Below, in pieces: positions 1-8,059 of a DNA stretch of 64,000 bases. The notes beneath the pieces are model-generated. The model made no database searches and was not told the DNA's origin. It saw nothing but the letters and a program-made list of their open reading frames with translations. The DNA comes from Betaproteobacteria bacterium (lineage in GTDB: Bacteria > Pseudomonadota > Gammaproteobacteria > Burkholderiales > Casimicrobiaceae), in assembly GCA_016716425.1 (NCBI GenBank), contig JADJWJ010000005.1:124001-188000 (forward strand), given 5' to 3'. Made by a program: the position numbers and the translations under genes. Every line of letters begins with the position of its first letter. Within the stretch, counting starts at the first letter, position 1.

Positions 1-412
1 GCGGCAGCGTGTCCTTGGTGTCGGGGCGGCTGTACTTCTGCTTCGCGCTCGCGCACAGCAGCGCGCCGAAGCGGTCGAAGTCGCGGCGCTTGAGCGCGCC
101 GAACGCCTCGCGCGCCAGCGCTTCCCGCCCGGCCCCGTCCAGTGCGACCTTCGGCGGCGCGGCACCGGATGCCTCCGCGTTCGGCGCCGCATTGGCCGGC
201 ACTGCCGCGGCGGCCTCGGTCGCCGGCACGGACCGCACGCGCGGCACCGCCCTGGGCGGGCCCGTCTCGATCTCGCGCTGCGCGGCGTTGCCGTCGCACG
301 GCCGCTGCTGGTACGTCGTCTTGCCGTCGCCGACGCACTTGTAGGTGGCTGCGTACGCGGGCACCGGCAGCATCAGGCTGGCGAGCAGGAGGATGCGATG
401 GCAGTGCGTCAT
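1..412 (-). CDS. Secreted DUF4124-like protein, C-terminus outside window
   Basis: Read on the minus strand from ATG at 412-410, the frame stays open to the window edge (137 codons seen). It begins with a short signal peptide (MTHCHRILLLASLMLPVPA) and then YKCVGDGKTTYQQRPCDG, the two-cysteine pattern of DUF4124-type periplasmic domains. An Ala/Pro-rich linker follows, and then a segment rich in charged residues (ALAREAFGALKRRDFDRFG). DUF4124 proteins are small secreted proteins of unknown function, common in beta- and gammaproteobacteria. No enzymatic role can be given. The gene is isolated from xsc by about 200 bp of GC-rich noncoding DNA. The family call rests on one short motif. Confidence 0.65.
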   Translation of the reverse strand, partial: MTHCHRILLLASLMLPVPAYAATYKCVGDGKTTYQQRPCDGNAAQREIETGPPRAVPRVRSVPATEAAAAVPANAAPNAEASGAAPPKVALDGAGREALAREAFGALKRRDFDRFGALLCASAKQKYSRPDTKDTLP

Positions 413-609
413 GGCATTGTGAAGCGGAGGCGCACGCCGGCCGCGGCGTGCGCCTCGCCGGTGGTTGCAGGGGCCTCGCCCCTTGCGATGCAAATCCCGT
501 GCCGAGGCGCTGCGCGCGTCCCGGCTGGCCGTGCGCGGACGAGCGCCCGCAGGTCCGCCCCAAGGGCGCACCCTCGATGGGAGGCGCGCGCAGCGCGCCG
601 CGTGGGGTC

Positions 610-2427
610 CTAACCCCCGCCCCGCGGGGCTTCGGTGGCCTTGTACTTGGACAGATGGCGCGTCGGCAACGCGAGCGCATCGCGCCGGAACGGATCGCCC
701 AGCTCGCGCGTCACCATCATCTCCAGCACGGTGGTCCTGCCGTCCTTCTGCGCCGCGGCCGCCGCGCGCAACGCGGGACCGACGTCCGAGAGCGTTTCGA
801 CGCGCACGCCGTCCGCGCCCATCGCCTTCGCCACGGCGGCCCACGACGGTTGCTTGTCGAGGTTCACGCCGAGGAAGCGGTTCGCGTAGAAGTCGACGTG
901 GTTCTTCTTCTCGGCGCCCCACTGGCCGTTGTTGAACACGACGGCGGTCACCGGGATGTCCTCGCGCACGCACGTCTGCAGCTCGCCGAAGCTCATGCCC
1001 CACGCACCGTCGCCGACGTAGGCGATCGCCGGCCGGTCGGGCGCGCCGACCTTCGCGCCGACGATCGTCGGAAACGCGTAGCCGCAGTTGCCGAAGCTCA
1101 TCGCGGCGAACATCGAGCGCGGGCGGTCGAAGCGCAGGTAGCTGTTCGACACCGAGCAGATGTTGCCGATGTCGGTCGACACCATGGCGCCTTCCGGCAT
1201 CGCGCGTTCGAGCTCGCGCAGCATCTGGCGCGGGTGCATCAGCGACGTGCCCTTCGCCACCTCGAGCGACCACGGGTCCGTCTCGTGCGTCCAGCCGTCG
1301 AGCTCGGCCTCCCAGGCCGCCTTCTCCGACTTGACCTTCGCCAGCCGGTCCGCCTGGTTCGCGTGGCACGCAAGCCGCTTTCCCTGCAGTCGCTGCGCGA
1401 GCGCGCGCGCCGCCGCCTTCGCGTCGCCGCAGATCCCCACCGAGATCGGCTTGACCAGTCCCAGCATCTTCGCGTCGGCGTCGACCTGGATGATCTTCGC
1501 GCTCTTCGGCCAGTAGTCGAGGCCGTGCTGCGGCAGCGTGCCGAACGGCCCCAGCCGCGTGCCGAGCGCCAGCACGACGTCGGCCTGGCCGATGAGCTTC
1601 ATCGCCGCCTTGCTGCCCTGGTAGCCGAGCGGGCCGCACCACAGCGGGTGCTGCGCCGGGAACGCGTCGTTGTGCAGGTAGGACACCGCGACCGGTGCCT
1701 GCAGCAGCTCGGCGAGCGCGACGGCATCGGGCTGCCCGTCGGCCATCACCACGCCGCCGCCGGCGAGGATCACCGGGAACCGCGCGCCGGCCAGCAGTTC
1801 GGCGGCCTCGGCGAGGCTCCGCTCGCCGCCGGCACCGCGTTCGATGACGAGCGGACGCGGGATCTCGCACTCGATGTCGCCGTAGAAGTAGTCGCGCGGG
1901 ATGTTGAGCTGCGTGGGCCCGAGCTCCAGGTGCGCGCGGTCGAACGCGCGGGCGGTCAGCTCGGCCATCCGTGCGCGGTTGTTCACGTGCGCCTGGTACT
2001 TGGTGATTTTCGAGAAGATCGGCAGCTGCTCGGTCTCCTGGAAACCGCCCAGGCCGATCGTGGCGCTGCCGGTCTCCGGAGTGACGACGACCACCGGCGA
2101 GTGCGCCCAGAACGCGGCGGCCGTCGATGTGACGAAGTTGGTGATGCCCGGGCCGTTCTGCGCGATGCACACGCCGTGGCGCCCCGTGACACGCGCGTAG
2201 CCGTCGGCCATGTGGCCGCCGCCCTGCTCGTGCGCGACCGAAATGAAGCGGATGCCGGCAAGCGGGAACAGGTCGAGCGCGTCCATGTACGCGGAACCGA
2301 CGATGCCGAAGATGCGGGTGACGCCCTGCGCGACCAGCGTCTCGACGAACGCCTCGGACGGCGTCATCTTCTGGCGGCCGGTGACAGGCGTGGGCAGCGG
2401 GGTGGGCAGTTCGGCGGGCTTGTTCAT
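610..2427 (-). CDS. xsc: Sulfoacetaldehyde acetyltransferase
   Basis: A 605-residue thiamine-diphosphate enzyme that converts sulfoacetaldehyde and phosphate to acetyl phosphate and sulfite, the central desulfonation step for C2 sulfonates. The N-terminal PYR domain shows GVTRIFGIVGSAYMDALDLF, the ThDP-activating Glu region AHEQGGGHMADGYARVTG, and QNGPGITNFVT. The C-terminal domain carries the ThDP/Mg motif around YVGDGAWGMSFGELQT and NNGQWGAEK. These match Xsc better than acetolactate synthase, and the length is normal. The frame is open back to 2532, but ATG 2427 is preceded by GAAGGAG and starts the conserved part. The gene is divergent from an IclR regulator, with a perfect inverted repeat between them. 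It is separated from the hps operon by the regulator. Confidence 0.93.
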   Translation of the reverse strand: MNKPAELPTPLPTPVTGRQKMTPSEAFVETLVAQGVTRIFGIVGSAYMDALDLFPLAGIRFISVAHEQGGGHMADGYARVTGRHGVCIAQNGPGITNFVTSTAAAFWAHSPVVVVTPETGSATIGLGGFQETEQLPIFSKITKYQAHVNNRARMAELTARAFDRAHLELGPTQLNIPRDYFYGDIECEIPRPLVIERGAGGERSLAEAAELLAGARFPVILAGGGVVMADGQPDAVALAELLQAPVAVSYLHNDAFPAQHPLWCGPLGYQGSKAAMKLIGQADVVLALGTRLGPFGTLPQHGLDYWPKSAKIIQVDADAKMLGLVKPISVGICGDAKAAARALAQRLQGKRLACHANQADRLAKVKSEKAAWEAELDGWTHETDPWSLEVAKGTSLMHPRQMLRELERAMPEGAMVSTDIGNICSVSNSYLRFDRPRSMFAAMSFGNCGYAFPTIVGAKVGAPDRPAIAYVGDGAWGMSFGELQTCVREDIPVTAVVFNNGQWGAEKKNHVDFYANRFLGVNLDKQPSWAAVAKAMGADGVRVETLSDVGPALRAAAAAQKDGRTTVLEMMVTRELGDPFRRDALALPTRHLSKYKATEAPRGGG

Positions 2428-2506
2428 GGCGGCTCCTTCGTGGAATGCGTGGCGTGCGGCGAAGCGCGAGTGTTCCACAGTCGACCCGGACAGGCAAGAC
2501 GAAAAA

Positions 2507-2539
2507 TCGAAATATGGCTTGTGGGATTTCATATTTCGA
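2507..2539. promoter_or_regulatory. Perfect 10-bp inverted repeat, probable IclR operator
   Basis: TCGAAATATG (2507-2516) and CATATTTCGA (2530-2539) are exact inverted copies with a 13-bp spacer. They lie in a conspicuously AT-rich stretch of an otherwise 70% GC region, between the divergent xsc and iclR-type genes. The site is 80 bp upstream of the xsc start codon and 17 bp upstream of the regulator start. It is well placed to control both promoters and to autoregulate. That it binds the adjacent IclR protein is inference from position. Confidence 0.65.
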
Positions 2540-2555
2540 TATATTTTTGGCCCCC

Positions 2556-3347
2556 ATGGCTGCCAAGCGCGACCGCGTCCCCCCGCTGCTGCGCGCGTTC
2601 GCGCTGCTGGAGCACGTCGTCGCCGCCGACGGACCCATCGCGCTGCAGGACCTGACCGTGGACGCGAGCCTGCCGAAGCCCACCGTGTACCGGATGCTCG
2701 CCACGCTCGAAGCCGCAGGGCTCGTCACGCGCGAGCCCGACGGTCGGCGCATCACGGCCGGCCCGCGCCTCATGCGCTTCGCGCTCGACGTCCAGCTTTC
2801 CGCCGCCGTGCGCGCGCCGCGGCACGCGATCCTGAAGCGCCTGGCCGACGAGCTGGGCGAGACCGTCAACCTGACGATGCTCGACGGCAGCGAGGTCGTC
2901 TACCTCGACCGCGTCGAGACCGCGTGGCCGCTGCGGATGACGCTCTCGCCCGGCTCCCACGTGCCGCTGCACTGCACGGCGAGCGGCAAGCTGCTGCTCG
3001 CGCTGCTGCCGGCCGCCAGGCGCCGCCGCCTCGTCGCCGAGCTTCCGCTCGCCCGCTACACGCCGCAGACGATCACCGATGCGCGCAGGCTCGACGCCGA
3101 GCTCGCGACGATCCGGCGCGAGGGCCGCGCGACCGACAACGAGGAGTACCTCGCCGGACTCGTGTGCGTCGCGGTGCCGGTAGCGGCGGCCGACGGCCGC
3201 ACGGTCGCGTGCGTGGCCGTGCACGCGCCCGTCGCCCGCATGACGCTCGCCCGCGCCCTGGCGCACGTGCCGGCGCTGAAGCGGGCCGCCGACGCGCTGG
3301 GCGCCACGTTCGGCGCCCCCCCGCGCCGCTTAGGGTCTGACCCTTAA
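2556..3347 (+). CDS. IclR-family transcriptional regulator
   Basis: A 263-residue regulator: N-terminal winged helix (LLRAFALLEHVVAADGPIAL, then LPKPTVYRMLATLEAAGLV) followed by the IclR effector domain (LDRVETAWPLRM, HCTASGKLLLA, DNEEYLAGLVCVAVPV). ATG 2556 was chosen because the recognisable domain begins just after it; the frame is open back to 2445 through the AT-rich operator region. IclR proteins usually control small-molecule catabolism, and its divergence from xsc suggests control of sulfoacetaldehyde dissimilation. The last residues, GSDP, and the TAA stop are encoded by the left arm of a dispersed palindromic repeat, so the native C-terminus may have been slightly longer or different. 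Confidence 0.9.
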   Translation: MAAKRDRVPPLLRAFALLEHVVAADGPIALQDLTVDASLPKPTVYRMLATLEAAGLVTREPDGRRITAGPRLMRFALDVQLSAAVRAPRHAILKRLADELGETVNLTMLDGSEVVYLDRVETAWPLRMTLSPGSHVPLHCTASGKLLLALLPAARRRRLVAELPLARYTPQTITDARRLDAELATIRREGRATDNEEYLAGLVCVAVPVAAADGRTVACVAVHAPVARMTLARALAHVPALKRAADALGATFGAPPRRLGSDP

Positions 3348-3380
3348 CATGCAGTAGAGTGCATGTTAAGGGTCAGACCC
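3333..3380. repeat. Palindromic repeat between convergent stops
   Basis: Two perfect 21-bp inverted arms (3333-3353 and 3360-3380), each containing GGGTCTGACCC, separated by 6 bp. The arms encode the same four final residues (GSDP) and the TAA stop for both convergent genes, the IclR regulator and the GMC oxidoreductase. The same arm recurs at 28193-28252, with shorter relatives at 23825, 26075 and 46783. It could act as a bidirectional terminator hairpin, though no T-tract follows. REP-like origin is inferred. Confidence 0.85.
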
Positions 3381-4979
3381 CAGGATCAGGTCGCTCGCCT
3401 TCTCGGCGATCATCACGACCGGGGCATTGGTATTGCCGGACACGAGCGTCGGCATGATCGAGCAGTCGACCACGCGCAGCCGGTCGACGCCGTGCACGCG
3501 CAGGCGGTCGTCGACGACGGCCATCGGGTCGCTGCCCATCCTGCACGTGCCCGACGGATGGAAGATCGTCGCGCCGAACGCGCGCGCGAACGCGAGCAGT
3601 TCGTCGTCGCCCTGCGCGCCCGGGCCCGGCCGCAGTTCCTCGACGATGTACGGCGACAGCGCGCGCGTCGCGGCAAGCCGGCGGGCATAGCGCAGCGCGG
3701 CCACCGCGCACGCACGGTCCTCGGCCGTCGACAGGTAGTTGGGCTGCAGCGACGGCGCGGCCAGCGGGTCGCCTGAGGCGAGCCGCACCCGGCCGCGCGA
3801 CGTCGGCCGCAACTGGCACACACTCATCGTGAACCCCGGGAAGGGGTGCGGCTTCGCCCCTGCCATGTCCGCCGACAGCGTCGCGAAGTGGAACTGGATG
3901 TCCGGCGTGGCGGACTCCGGCAGCACGCGCGTGAAGAGTCCCCCCTGGTTGATGCCGATCGCGAGCGGCCCCTTGCGCTGCACCAGCCACTTGAGGCCGA
4001 TCTGCAGCGACCGCCACCACGACGCCAGGTCGTCGTTGGTCGTGATCGGCTTCGAGCAACGGAAGAGCAGGCGCAGCTGCAGGTGATCCTGCAGGTTCTC
4101 GCCGACACCGGGCAGGTCGTGGACGACGGGGATGCCGTGCTCGGCGAGATGCGCGCCGGACCCGACGCCCGACAGCAGCAGGAGCTGGGGGCTCTGCAGC
4201 GCGCCGGCGGCGAGGATCACCTCGCGTTGCGCCACGGCGGTGTGCGTCGACCCGCCCTGCCGGTACTCGACCCCCGTCGCGCGCCCGTCGGCGAACACCA
4301 CGCGCGTCGCCTGCGCGTTCGTGGCGACCGCGAGGTTGGCGCGGCCGCGCGCGGGCTTCAGATACGCGACCGCAGTGCTGCAGCGCCAGCCCTTGTGCGT
4401 GAACAGCTGGTAGTAGCCCACGCCCTCCTGCACCCCACCGTTGAAGTCGTCGGTGCGCGGCACGCCGAGTTCGCCCGCGCCCGCGATGATCGCCTCCATC
4501 AGCTCGTGGCGCTCGCCGATGTCCGAGCACTTGAGCGGTCCGTCGCCGCCGTGCGCGGCCGACGCGCCGCGCTGGTTGCCTTCGCTGCGGATGAAGTACG
4601 GCAGCACGTCGCGCCAGCCCCAGCCGCGGTTGCCGGCCGCCGCCCAGCCGTCGTAGTCCTCCGGCTGCCCGCGCACGTAGATCAAGCCGTTGATCGACGA
4701 ACTGCCGCCCAGACCCCGCCCGCGCGGCCAGTAGATGCGCCGGTCGTCCATCCCGGGATCGGGATCGGTGTGGAAGCCCCAGTTGTAGACCGGGTGGAAC
4801 ATCGTCTTGCCGTACCCGATCGGGATGTGGATCCACAGGTAGCGATCCTCGGGCCCGGCTTCGAGGACCAGCACGCGCGCGCGGCCGTCCGCCGACAGCC
4901 GGTTCGCGAGCACGCAGCCCGCGGTGCCCGCACCGACGATCACGTAGTCGAAGCTCGCCGTGCCCTCGACTTGCGCCAT
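3366..4979 (-). CDS. GMC-family FAD oxidoreductase, possible isethionate dehydrogenase
   Basis: A 537-residue glucose-methanol-choline family flavoprotein. It has the FAD dinucleotide fold VGAGTAGCVLANRL, GMC signature 1 (RGRGLGGSSSINGLIYVRG), signature 2 (GALQSPQLLLLSGVG), and the catalytic His region FHPSGTCRMG near the C-terminus. It is the last gene of the TRAP-hpsNOP operon; its ATG shares one base with the hpsP stop (TGATG). GMC dehydrogenases oxidise primary alcohols. Isethionate dehydrogenase (IseJ) is a GMC enzyme that feeds Xsc, so isethionate is the attractive substrate given xsc next door, but a choline-like or other hydroxysulfonate substrate is equally possible from sequence. 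The final GSDP and stop come from a palindromic repeat. Confidence 0.85.
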   Translation of the reverse strand: MAQVEGTASFDYVIVGAGTAGCVLANRLSADGRARVLVLEAGPEDRYLWIHIPIGYGKTMFHPVYNWGFHTDPDPGMDDRRIYWPRGRGLGGSSSINGLIYVRGQPEDYDGWAAAGNRGWGWRDVLPYFIRSEGNQRGASAAHGGDGPLKCSDIGERHELMEAIIAGAGELGVPRTDDFNGGVQEGVGYYQLFTHKGWRCSTAVAYLKPARGRANLAVATNAQATRVVFADGRATGVEYRQGGSTHTAVAQREVILAAGALQSPQLLLLSGVGSGAHLAEHGIPVVHDLPGVGENLQDHLQLRLLFRCSKPITTNDDLASWWRSLQIGLKWLVQRKGPLAIGINQGGLFTRVLPESATPDIQFHFATLSADMAGAKPHPFPGFTMSVCQLRPTSRGRVRLASGDPLAAPSLQPNYLSTAEDRACAVAALRYARRLAATRALSPYIVEELRPGPGAQGDDELLAFARAFGATIFHPSGTCRMGSDPMAVVDDRLRVHGVDRLRVVDCSIMPTLVSGNTNAPVVMIAEKASDLILGSDP

Positions 4980-5971
4980 CAGGGTCGCAGCAGGATCTTC
5001 GCGGCGCCGCTGACGCCGCGATGCAGGTCGTCGAACGCCCGCGCGCCCTCCGCCAGCGGCCGCTCCTCGACCCAGGCGAGGTCGCCGAACGCCCCGTCGT
5101 GCAGCGCGCGCGCCGCCGCGCGCAGATCGGCGGTCGTGTACGTGTAGGTGCCCACGAGCGCGATCTCGGCCAGCGTGAGCTTGCGCATGTCGATCTCCGA
5201 GGCCCAGTCCGCCAGCCCGACGTGCACGACGACACCTCCGGGCTTCACCGCGGCGAGTGCGGCCTGGCGCGTCGGCGCGGCGCCTACGGCATCGAGTACG
5301 AGGTCCACGCCGTTCTCGGCGGGGCCGCCCCTCGCATGCGGATCGAAGGCGTCGACCGCGACCGCCCGGCGCGCTGCGTCGCGCCGCAGCGGGTTGGTCT
5401 CGGCCAGCCACACCCGGCGTACGCCGTAGCTGCGCAGCAGCAATGCCGCGAGCAGACCGATCGCCCCGCCGCCGATCACGAGGACCGCGCACTCCGGCAG
5501 CGGGCGCGCGAGCGTCCGCGCGGCGACGTCGATCGCGTGCAGCGCCGTGGCCGCGGGCTCGGTCAACGCACCGGTGCGTGCGTCCATGCCGTCGGGCAGC
5601 TCGATCACCGCGCGCTCTGCCGTGATCACCCGTTCGGCGAAACCACCGGGACGCTGCATGCCGATCATCGTGCGGTTCGCGCAGAGGTTGTCGCGCCCCT
5701 GCACGCAGTAGTCGCAGTGCCCGCACGCGATGATCGGATTCACGGTGACGAGCTTCCCACGGCCGGGGCCCTCGAGGATCTCGCCGGCGAGCTCGTGTCC
5801 GAGGACGAGCGGCGGCACGCGGCGCGGATCGCGGCCGTGGTACGCATGCATGTCGGAGCCGCAGATGCCGACCGCATCGACGCGGATGAGGACGTCTCCC
5901 GCGCCGGGCCGCGGATCCGGCTCGTCGCGGTAGACGACCTCGCACGGCGCGGCGTAGACGAGCGCCTTCAC
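4979..5971 (-). CDS. hpsP: Zinc alcohol dehydrogenase, DHPS 2-dehydrogenase type
   Basis: A 330-residue medium-chain dehydrogenase. Catalytic zinc region GICGSDMHAYHG and GHELAGE; structural zinc cysteines in CGHCDYCVQGRDNLC; NAD-binding Rossmann turn VLVIGGGAIGLLAALLLRS. It starts with GTG three bases after the stop of the preceding SDR gene. In the known 2,3-dihydroxypropane-1-sulfonate (DHPS) pathway an SDR (HpsO) and a zinc dehydrogenase (HpsP) interconvert DHPS enantiomers through the 2-keto compound, so that HpsN can oxidise the R form. The assignment relies on the hpsN-hpsO-hpsP order as much as on sequence; the domain itself resembles threonine/sorbitol dehydrogenases. Confidence 0.78.
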   Translation of the reverse strand: MKALVYAAPCEVVYRDEPDPRPGAGDVLIRVDAVGICGSDMHAYHGRDPRRVPPLVLGHELAGEILEGPGRGKLVTVNPIIACGHCDYCVQGRDNLCANRTMIGMQRPGGFAERVITAERAVIELPDGMDARTGALTEPAATALHAIDVAARTLARPLPECAVLVIGGGAIGLLAALLLRSYGVRRVWLAETNPLRRDAARRAVAVDAFDPHARGGPAENGVDLVLDAVGAAPTRQAALAAVKPGGVVVHVGLADWASEIDMRKLTLAEIALVGTYTYTTADLRAAARALHDGAFGDLAWVEERPLAEGARAFDDLHRGVSGAAKILLRP

Positions 5972-5974
5972 GCG

Positions 5975-6742
5975 TCAGCCCGCCGAGAATCCGCCGTCGA
6001 CGAAGATCGTCTGCCCGGTGACGTAGTCGGAGGCGCGGCTCGCGAGGTACACCGCGGTGCCCCGCAGGTCGTGCAGTTCCCCGTTGCGCCCGGCGAACGT
6101 CCGGTCGGCCATCCGTTGCCAGCGGGCCGGGTCGGCGGCCACGGGCGCGGTCAGTTCGGTCGCGAAGAAGCCCGGCGCGATCGCGTTGGCGGTCACCCCG
6201 TCCCGCGAGAACGCCTCGGCCTGCGCGCGCGTGAGCTGCGCGATGCCGCCCTTGGACGCGCCGTAGGGCGCACACATCGGAAACGCCCGCTGCGACTGCA
6301 GCGACGCGATGTTGATGATCCTCCCCCAGCCGCGCGCGAGCATGGCCGGGGCAAGCGCATTGGCCAGCAGAAAAGGCGCGGTGAGGTTGATCGCGATCGT
6401 CGCATCCCAGTCCGCGTCCGTGAGCTCGAGGATGGGGCCGCGCCGGTTCACGCCCGCCGCGTTGACGAGGATGTCCGGTGGCCCGAAGCAGGCGCCCGCG
6501 CGGCGGGCGGCGTCGCGCAGCGCGGTCCGGTCCGCGAGGTCCGCCGCCACGGCCGCGGCGCGGCCGCGCCGCGCCACGATGTCCTCGCAGGCGCGAGCCA
6601 GGGCTTCCGCGCGACGCGCGACCAGCACGACGGCGGCGCCGGCGTCCGCCAACGCGTACGCGATCTCGCGGCCGATGCCGGAGCTCGCCCCCGTCACGAG
6701 CGCGACGCGACCTTCGAGGTCGAAGCAGCCGGGGGCCGCCAT
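5975..6742 (-). CDS. hpsO: SDR-family DHPS 2-dehydrogenase
   Basis: A 255-residue classical short-chain dehydrogenase: cofactor motif TGASSGIG, NAAGVN motif, catalytic Ser region NIASLQSQ, Tyr-x3-Lys in YGASKGG, and a C-terminal VDGGFSAG. ATG 6742 overlaps the hpsN stop by one base (TGATG), so the two are translationally coupled. It is placed as HpsO, which oxidises the 2-hydroxyl of DHPS with NAD, because it sits exactly between the HpsN-type and zinc-type dehydrogenases. On sequence alone it could act on many secondary alcohols, such as 3-oxoacyl or gluconate-type substrates. Confidence 0.78.
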   Translation of the reverse strand: MAAPGCFDLEGRVALVTGASSGIGREIAYALADAGAAVVLVARRAEALARACEDIVARRGRAAAVAADLADRTALRDAARRAGACFGPPDILVNAAGVNRRGPILELTDADWDATIAINLTAPFLLANALAPAMLARGWGRIINIASLQSQRAFPMCAPYGASKGGIAQLTRAQAEAFSRDGVTANAIAPGFFATELTAPVAADPARWQRMADRTFAGRNGELHDLRGTAVYLASRASDYVTGQTIFVDGGFSAG

Positions 6743-8055
6743 CACTCGTCCACGGGCGCGCCAAGCGCGAAGCGCTCGTCCGGGAAGTACTTCGCCAGCC
6801 GGTCGTCGGCGGTGCGGGCGTGCGCCTCCATTCCCTCGAGCCGCGAGATCCGGGCGGTCGCCGGCGCGATCGCACGATTGGCGGCGCGATTCATCCGCTG
6901 CCACGTGACGGTCTTGATGAACTTGTGCACGGACAGCCCGCCCGAATACCGCGCGGCGCCGCGTGTGGGCAGGACGTGGTTCGGGCCCGATGCCTTGTCG
7001 CCAAAGGCCACGGTCGTCTCCTCGCCGAGGAACAGCGATCCGTAGCAGGTGAGCGTCGCGAGCCACCAGTCGAGATCGGCGGCGTGCACCTCGAGGTGCT
7101 CGGGCGCATAGCCGTCGGAGACCCCGGCGGCCTCCTCGCGCGTGTCGCACAGCACCACCTCGCCATAGTCGCGCCATGCCGCACCGGCCGCGTCCCGCGC
7201 CGTGGCCGGAAGCGCGTCGATCAGCGCCGGCATCCGCTCCATGACCGCTACGGCGAGCGCACGCGAAGTCGTGACGAGCCACGCGGGCGACTCGTGCCCG
7301 TGCTCCGCCTGCCCCACCAGGTCCGCGGCGACGATGTCGGCGTCGGCCGTCGCGTCGGCGATCACCGCCACTTCCGACGGCCCGGCGAAGACGTCGATGC
7401 CTACGCGACCGAACAGCATCCGCTTCGCCTCGGCGACGTACTTGTTGCCCGGGCCGACGATGATGTCGGCAGGCTTGCCGGTGAACAGCCCGAAGGCGAG
7501 CGCCGCGATCGCCTGCACGCCCCCCAGCGTCATGATCGAGTCGGCGCCCGCCACGGTCATCGCGTAGAGCACCTGCGGATGGATGCCTTCGCCCCGATGG
7601 GGGGTGGAACACGCGATCACCGTGGGCACCCCGGCCGCCTTGGCCGTGGCGATGGTCATGTAGGAGGAGGCGATGTGCGCGTAGCGCCCGGTCGGCACAT
7701 AGCAGCCGGCCACGTTGACCGGGATGAGCCGCTGCCCGGCCACGAGTCCCGGATGCACTTCGAGCTCGAACTCGCGCAGCGAGTCGCGCTGGGCCTCCGC
7801 GAACCTGCGCACCTGCGCTGCCGCGAACTCGATGTCGCTGCGCACCGACGGCTCGATGCCCGCGGTGCGCCGCTCGATTTCGGCGGCGCTCAGCAGGATC
7901 TCGCCATGCCACGCGTCGAGTTTGGCGGCGTACTCGCGCACGGCGGTCTCGCCCCCGGCCTCGATCGCGGACAGCATCTCCTCGACGACCCTGCGCGCGT
8001 TGCCGCTCTCGGTGTCCGGCGTCCTGGCCGCCCGCTTGAGGTAGGTGATCGCCAT
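6742..8055 (-). CDS. hpsN: Sulfopropanediol 3-dehydrogenase (HpsN), histidinol dehydrogenase fold
   Basis: A 437-residue member of the histidinol dehydrogenase family. Recognisable blocks are IPVNVAGCYVPTGRYAHIAS, GPGNKYVAEAKR, the zinc-ligand region GQAEHGHES, DKASGPNHVLPT and SGGLSVHKFIKT. The surrounding genes are not histidine biosynthesis genes. Proteins of this clade next to an SDR and a zinc dehydrogenase are HpsN, which oxidises R-DHPS at C3 in two NAD-dependent steps to sulfolactate. It follows dctM by 4 bp and overlaps hpsO by 1 bp, inside a TRAP-transporter operon. Oxidation of another polar diol by this HDH subfamily cannot be excluded. Confidence 0.85.
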   Translation of the reverse strand: MAITYLKRAARTPDTESGNARRVVEEMLSAIEAGGETAVREYAAKLDAWHGEILLSAAEIERRTAGIEPSVRSDIEFAAAQVRRFAEAQRDSLREFELEVHPGLVAGQRLIPVNVAGCYVPTGRYAHIASSYMTIATAKAAGVPTVIACSTPHRGEGIHPQVLYAMTVAGADSIMTLGGVQAIAALAFGLFTGKPADIIVGPGNKYVAEAKRMLFGRVGIDVFAGPSEVAVIADATADADIVAADLVGQAEHGHESPAWLVTTSRALAVAVMERMPALIDALPATARDAAGAAWRDYGEVVLCDTREEAAGVSDGYAPEHLEVHAADLDWWLATLTCYGSLFLGEETTVAFGDKASGPNHVLPTRGAARYSGGLSVHKFIKTVTWQRMNRAANRAIAPATARISRLEGMEAHARTADDRLAKYFPDERFALGAPVDE

Positions 8056-8059
8056 CGGC

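Noticed and set aside
142..2655. 837-codon plus-strand open frame across xsc
   Set aside because: It is the antisense shadow of xsc: Arg/Ala/His-rich, without domains, while the opposite strand encodes a complete Xsc.
3366..6875. 1169-codon minus-strand open frame
   Set aside because: Only its last 537 codons (from 4979) are a GMC oxidoreductase; the upstream part is out of frame across hpsP and hpsO.
6742..8055. Histidinol dehydrogenase HisD for histidine biosynthesis
   Set aside because: No other his gene is present, and its SDR, zinc dehydrogenase and TRAP neighbours fit HpsN better.
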